23,920 bases of DNA from Blattamonas nauphoetae (lineage: Eukaryota > Preaxostyla > Oxymonadida): the NCBI GenBank assembly GCA_033064195.1, contig JARBJD010000683.1:1-23920 (forward strand), in the 5' to 3' direction. The notes below the pieces were generated by a model, which made no database searches, was not told the origin of the DNA, and saw only the letters and a program-made list of their open reading frames with translations. The position numbers and the translations under genes are program-made. The number at the start of each line of letters is the position of its first letter. The first letter of the stretch is position 1. This document shows positions 20,725-23,920 of the stretch, in pieces.

Positions 20725-21062
20725 CAATACGAGGTGGATTGGAGGCGGGAAGCTGGTCATTCGAGGTTGATTGGAGGGGAGAAGCGGGTCGTTCGAGGTG
20801 GATTGGAGGTGTTAAGAGGGTCATTCGAGGTGGATTGGAGGGGAGAAGCGGGTCGTTCGAGGTGGATTGGAGGTGTTAAGAGGGTCATTCGAGGTTGATT
20901 GGAGGGGAGAAGCGGGTCGTTCGAGGTGGATTGGAGGTGTTAAGAGGGTCATTCGAGGTGGATTGGAGGGGAGAAGCGGGTCGTTCGAGGTGGATTGGAG
21001 GTGTTAAGAGGGTCATTCGAGGTGGATTGGAGGGGAGAAGCGGGTCGTTCGAGGTGGATTTA
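20725..21062 (+). repeat. 64-bp dimeric minisatellite (2 x 32 bp)
   Basis: Two related 32-bp monomers alternate. One contains GTCATTCGAGG..GGAGGGGAGAAGCGG, the other GTCGTTCGAGG..GGAGGTGTTAAGAGG. GTCATTCGAGG recurs at 20756, 20820, 20884, 20948 and 21012, exactly 64 bp apart. Some copies have GTTGATT in place of GTGGATT. The Pro-rich minus-strand frames here are repeat artefacts. Confidence 0.93.
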
Positions 21063-21201
21063 CAGAGCTGATGTGGTTGAACATATGAACGAAAACTGAC
21101 TTGTGGGTTGATTGAGACCTTTGTTGTCTCTTTGTGTCGCATCCCAACACATTTTCTCTAGAAACCTAAAACTAACTATCCCATCAAGAATTTCCTTCAG
21201 G

Positions 21202-22634
21202 ATGCAAGAATACCTCTCAAAATCAGATTCGACAACAAGTACCCACGGGAAGGCGATTTATGACCTTCTCTTGAAACAGCATAGTGACTATCCAGCAGCT
21301 CCTCTCATCCGAGCTCTGGATAGTCGTCGGGAACTGATACCAATTAGGCAGATTGTACAAGCTCATTATAACAGTTTGTATCTCTTTTCTCTCATTCTTT
21401 CTCACTTTAGCAAAATTCACTTCATTATTGTCATCATTATCTCATTTGTACAACGAAATGAGGAATAATGATGACAAGGTTAGGTTGATGCAGTGTGTTT
21501 CGCAGGTATGTAGTCTCCACGAAACACAAACCTTCGGCTTCCGTGTCGAAGAGGGAGGCTTCTATTACGCACACTCCCGCTTCGACACAATAAATGGAAG
21601 ACCGAGAGCACCAACTCGTCGGAGACCGGCCTCGAAACAGGTATACTTTTTGTATTACTCTCCATTTTCGTTTACAGAAAATCAACATTGAGGATGACGA
21701 AGTCCTGATGAAAGCCATCATGGACAATACATCCCCAAGCTGTGAATCACAGTCGAAACTCAGTAAAAAAAAGAAGAAAAACAGTTTGCCCTCTTTATTC
21801 TCATTGTTTCATAATCTCTCAAACAGAACCTTCGGTCCTTGACTCGCTCGACAAAGACGACGAGGACTTCCTTCTGAATCATTCGAACTCGCAACACCAA
21901 ACCATATCTCCAAATACCTCAACAAATATCAAACCAAAACTAGAACCAAGGCTCCTCTCCTCAACAAAGAAGGACCTTCATCAGAAATTGGTTCAAGATG
22001 GCAAAACCAAAATGTCCTATTCTTCATTTTGTAAAAACAAATTTTCTAAAAAAGCAACAAAAGAACAGACCTTTGCTCAATTTGTGAGCGAGGCAAACAT
22101 CTACAAAAAAACAAGAAACAAACAACAAATTAACAGAAAAAAGAATTAGAAACAATAAAAAACACAAAGAAATAGCAGAAAAACAAAGAAATTATTACAA
22201 TTACTGCACTTCACACATCGACGATAACTCTTTAGTTATCGTGATGGATTTAAAGAAAATTGGCGTTTGCCTCTTGCAAACGACCAAATCGGACACGATT
22301 TTTATTCTCAGACACAAATTTCTCATTTATGTATCACTTGTTTCACCTCACAGAATTCTGTTATCACCAAATCATATCACAACTTTATTTCCCTGTTCTT
22401 TCACACGACCACCGTTTTGTTCAGGAATGTCTCTCTGATTTATTTGCTCTTGATTCATATAGTTCCAAAACTCACATCACTGTTTTCTCTGATACTGGTC
22501 CTCATTTTAGGAACCAGTATGTTCTCAGTTACTTCCTTTCTTCTGAAAACCCCCTGTTTTTAGGGAAGAAAGTTTCATATTGTTTCTTTGCTGAGCAGCA
22601 TGGTAAAACTGCTGCGACTCCGAATTCGGAGTTT
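21202..22634 (+). mobile_element. Second DDE transposase-like gene, three short introns, distal half broken
   Basis: Starts at ATG 21202 (MQEYLSKSDSTTSTHG..). Exons by frame and GT..AG signals are 21202-21373, 21411-21640, 21678-21762 and from 21827 on. The introns are 37, 37 and 64 bp, all in consistent phase. Exon 2 has an N-terminal-type segment (FGFRVEEGGFYYAHSRFD then RPRAPTRRRPA) and exon 4 a pre-catalytic segment (MSYSSFCKNKFSKKATKEQT). The catalytic region, 22225-22634, is recognisable as FKENWRLPL, then VFSDTGPHFRNQY, then YCFFAEQHGKT, the same D..D..HGK layout as the minus-strand gene at 10-11 kb. It is spread over several frames, so this copy is broken by a few frame changes, while its first half is clean. 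No capsid, polymerase or reverse transcriptase is nearby, so a cut-and-paste DNA transposon is the simplest reading. Superfamily and ends are unknown. Confidence 0.6.
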
Positions 22635-22824
22635 TAACGAATTGTGTTTCACATCACCTCGAACACCCCATCCGCTCTTCGGATGAACTTCGTGCGTTTT
22701 CACTTCGCATTTCGAAAAGTTTCCCAGTAATGAAAGTAATACCTTTCATTACTTCCCCAAAATATGTCTCTTTTCCATAGTGACCTTTTCTCTGACTTTT
22801 AGGCATACTGTCTTCCCAGACAGT
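22617..22824. other. Cluster of perfect short inverted repeats
   Basis: ACTCCGAATTCGGAGT is a 16-bp perfect palindrome (22617-22632). ATCCG/CGGAT with a 5-nt loop lies at 22670-22684. AGTAATGAAAG/CTTTCATTACT, an 11-bp stem with a 6-nt loop, lies at 22726-22753. ACTGTCT/AGACAGT, a 7-bp stem with a 4-nt loop, lies at 22807-22824. All follow the end of the DDE-like frame, and more hairpins lie within it. They could be transposon-end structure, terminator-like hairpins or the product of a mutation process. Function is unknown. Confidence 0.85.
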
Positions 22825-23339
22825 CATTCTTACTTTCGCGTTATTATCACCGGTCTCAAAGAATATCTTGGTTTTACGTTCCGATACCTCCTTGACCGGT
22901 GCCCCAGTTTGTGTTAACTCATCTTCTTTTTCTTTTCTCTTACGTTATCATGAGAAGCGGGGAGTGGATAAGAGGAGCGGAAGGTGTATGAGAAGGAAGA
23001 AGTGGAGAGGCGGGACGAGAATGAGTTGAGTTCGGGACTTCAGTCTATTACTTCTTTTCGTTACTCTTGCATTACAACTTCTGTTTCATCTTCTCCAAAT
23101 TCTCATATTTCTGATACTTCACCTACTTCTCATATTATTGATTCTTCTCCAAATTCCTATTCTTCATTCTTCTTATCATTCTCCTATTCTTCATTATTCT
23201 CCTCCTTCTCCTAATTCTCAAACTTCCCCATTCAACCTATTACTCCTCCTTCTCCTATTCTTTTTCTTCTCCTCATTCTCCTATTCTTTTCGATTCAGAT
23301 ACATTTTCACTTCACAACACTATAACAAATCCCCAACAC
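22825..23339. other. No gene; pyrimidine-rich low-complexity tract
   Basis: From about 23040 to 23300 the plus strand is dominated by degenerate TTCTCCTATTCTTC-like runs without a fixed period. The Ser-rich frames there are low-complexity artefacts. 22830-22980 is unique sequence without a motif. Confidence 0.6.
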
Positions 23340-23458
23340 CTCACTCATTCCATACCTGGCTTATCCTGCCAGGCCTTTTGGCCGAACAGGGCTAGCCTAG
23401 TACCTTCTATGGCCTTGTGTCCGGTACTAGGTTCACAGCAGGACTTGGGATGAGTGAG
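23340..23458. other. Cross-shaped nested inverted repeat (possible structured RNA or DNA element)
   Basis: The outer stem pairs CTCACTCATTCC (23340-23351) with GGGATGAGTGAG (23447-23458), 12 bp with one G-T wobble. A second stem pairs CCTGC (23365-23369) with GCAGG (23438-23442). Inside are two hairpins: GGCC-TTTT-GGCC (23372-23383) and CCTAGTACC (23396-23404) with GGTACTAGG (23423-23431) around an 18-nt loop. The whole is a 119-nt multi-branch fold. It is not a tRNA: there is no TPsiC-like GTTCGANNC arm in place and no 7-bp acceptor stem. It could be a small structured RNA, a transposon end or a chance relic of palindrome formation. The family is not recognised. Confidence 0.55.
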
Positions 23459-23639
23459 AGCTTTCTCGAAAACGATCATTTGACATTTTCCTTTCATTTT
23501 CCTCTTGGTTTTAGATTCGATTAGATTTCTAAATTTCTCTGCCTTCATTCTTACTCACTCTTCTTCCAATTGTCTTAGGACTTCCAGTACTTCCACACAA
23601 CCACTCTATTTCACCTCAACCACTGGTCCCAATCAGTCT

Positions 23640-23920
23640 CCATCGTCAACCACTCACCTCCCTTGTCCTCCACTCGCCTCCCTTGTCCTCCTCGCCTCCC
23701 TCGCCCTCCAGTCCACCTCCACTCGTCTGCCCTTGTCTCCACTCGCCTCCCCTCGCCCTCCAGTCACCTCCACTCGTCTGCCTTGTCCTCCACTCGCCTC
23801 CCTCGCCCTCCAGTCCTCCACTCGTCTGCCTTGTCCTCCACTCCCGTCCTCCCTTCGTCCCATGTCCTCGCCTCCCTCGCCCTCCAGTCACCTCCACTCG
23901 TCTGCCTTGTCCTCCACTCC
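23640..23920 (+). repeat. About 50-bp pyrimidine-rich minisatellite at window edge
   Basis: Imperfect tandem copies built from CCTCCACTCGTCTGCCTTGT, CCTCCACTCGCCTCC and CTCGCCCTCCAGTCA run off the right edge of the window. The minus-strand Gly/Arg/Glu-rich frames are repeat artefacts. Confidence 0.88.

Noticed and set aside
20609-21142. Proline-rich minus-strand proteins
   Set aside because: These are translations of the 64-bp dimer array with no unique flanking coding sequence.
23340-23458. tRNA gene
   Set aside because: Stem lengths and order do not fit a cloverleaf, and no anticodon or TPsiC arm can be placed.
23646-23897. Gly/Arg-rich minus-strand proteins at the right edge
   Set aside because: These are translations of the edge minisatellite.

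Overview
The window looks like accessory, repeat-laden nuclear DNA of a protist, most likely an oxymonad (Preaxostyla) close to Blattamonas. There are four reasons. (1) Protein-coding pieces are split by very short GT..AG introns (about 30-140 bp). (2) A beta-helix surface-protein fragment of the kind expanded in oxymonads lies at 7.0-8.2 kb. (3) Two helical-repeat fragments and a SPRY-like fragment at 13.6-16.2 kb match, from memory, large lineage-specific Blattamonas families. (4) No bacterial-style operon, Shine-Dalgarno pattern, tRNA or rRNA is visible. The species call is from memory of protein families, not from a search.

Layout. 1-1.14 kb is a 27-bp pyrimidine-rich minisatellite. 1.2-5.9 kb is bracketed by a perfect 54-bp inverted repeat and holds about 3 kb of unrecognised sequence plus a 35-bp satellite (about 36 units) whose units fold as hairpins. 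A 459-bp MITE-like element with the same family of ends (5888-6346) abuts it. 7.0-8.2 kb on the minus strand is a decayed beta-helix protein. 8.75-9.15 kb is a 32-bp minisatellite that is open in three frames only because 32 is not a multiple of 3. 9.76-11.5 kb on the minus strand is a largely open DDE-transposase-like gene with a 31-bp intron. 11.8-13.3 kb is a 5'-truncated, multi-exon LCAT/PDAT-like acyltransferase relic. 13.6-16.2 kb holds plus-strand fragments of helical-repeat and SPRY-like host families. 16.2-18.9 kb has nothing I can name. 18.9-20.2 kb on the minus strand is an unrecognised leucine-rich protein. 20.6-21.06 kb is a 32/64-bp dimeric minisatellite. 21.2-22.6 kb is a second, plus-strand DDE-like gene with three short introns and a broken distal half. 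22.6-23.9 kb is a hairpin-rich tract, a pyrimidine-rich tract, a cross-shaped inverted-repeat structure and a further minisatellite.

Few genes look able to work. The DDE gene at 9.76-11.3 kb and perhaps the leucine-rich gene are the best candidates; the rest are fragments. I see no reverse transcriptase, protein-primed polymerase, capsid or retroviral-type integrase, so nothing supports a retroelement or Polinton here.

The most unexpected signal is not a gene. It is an excess of short perfect hairpins, densest at 22.2-22.8 kb, present inside satellite units, and in one case apparently created by an insertion into a transposon end. This suggests a template-switching mutation process, or selection for structure.
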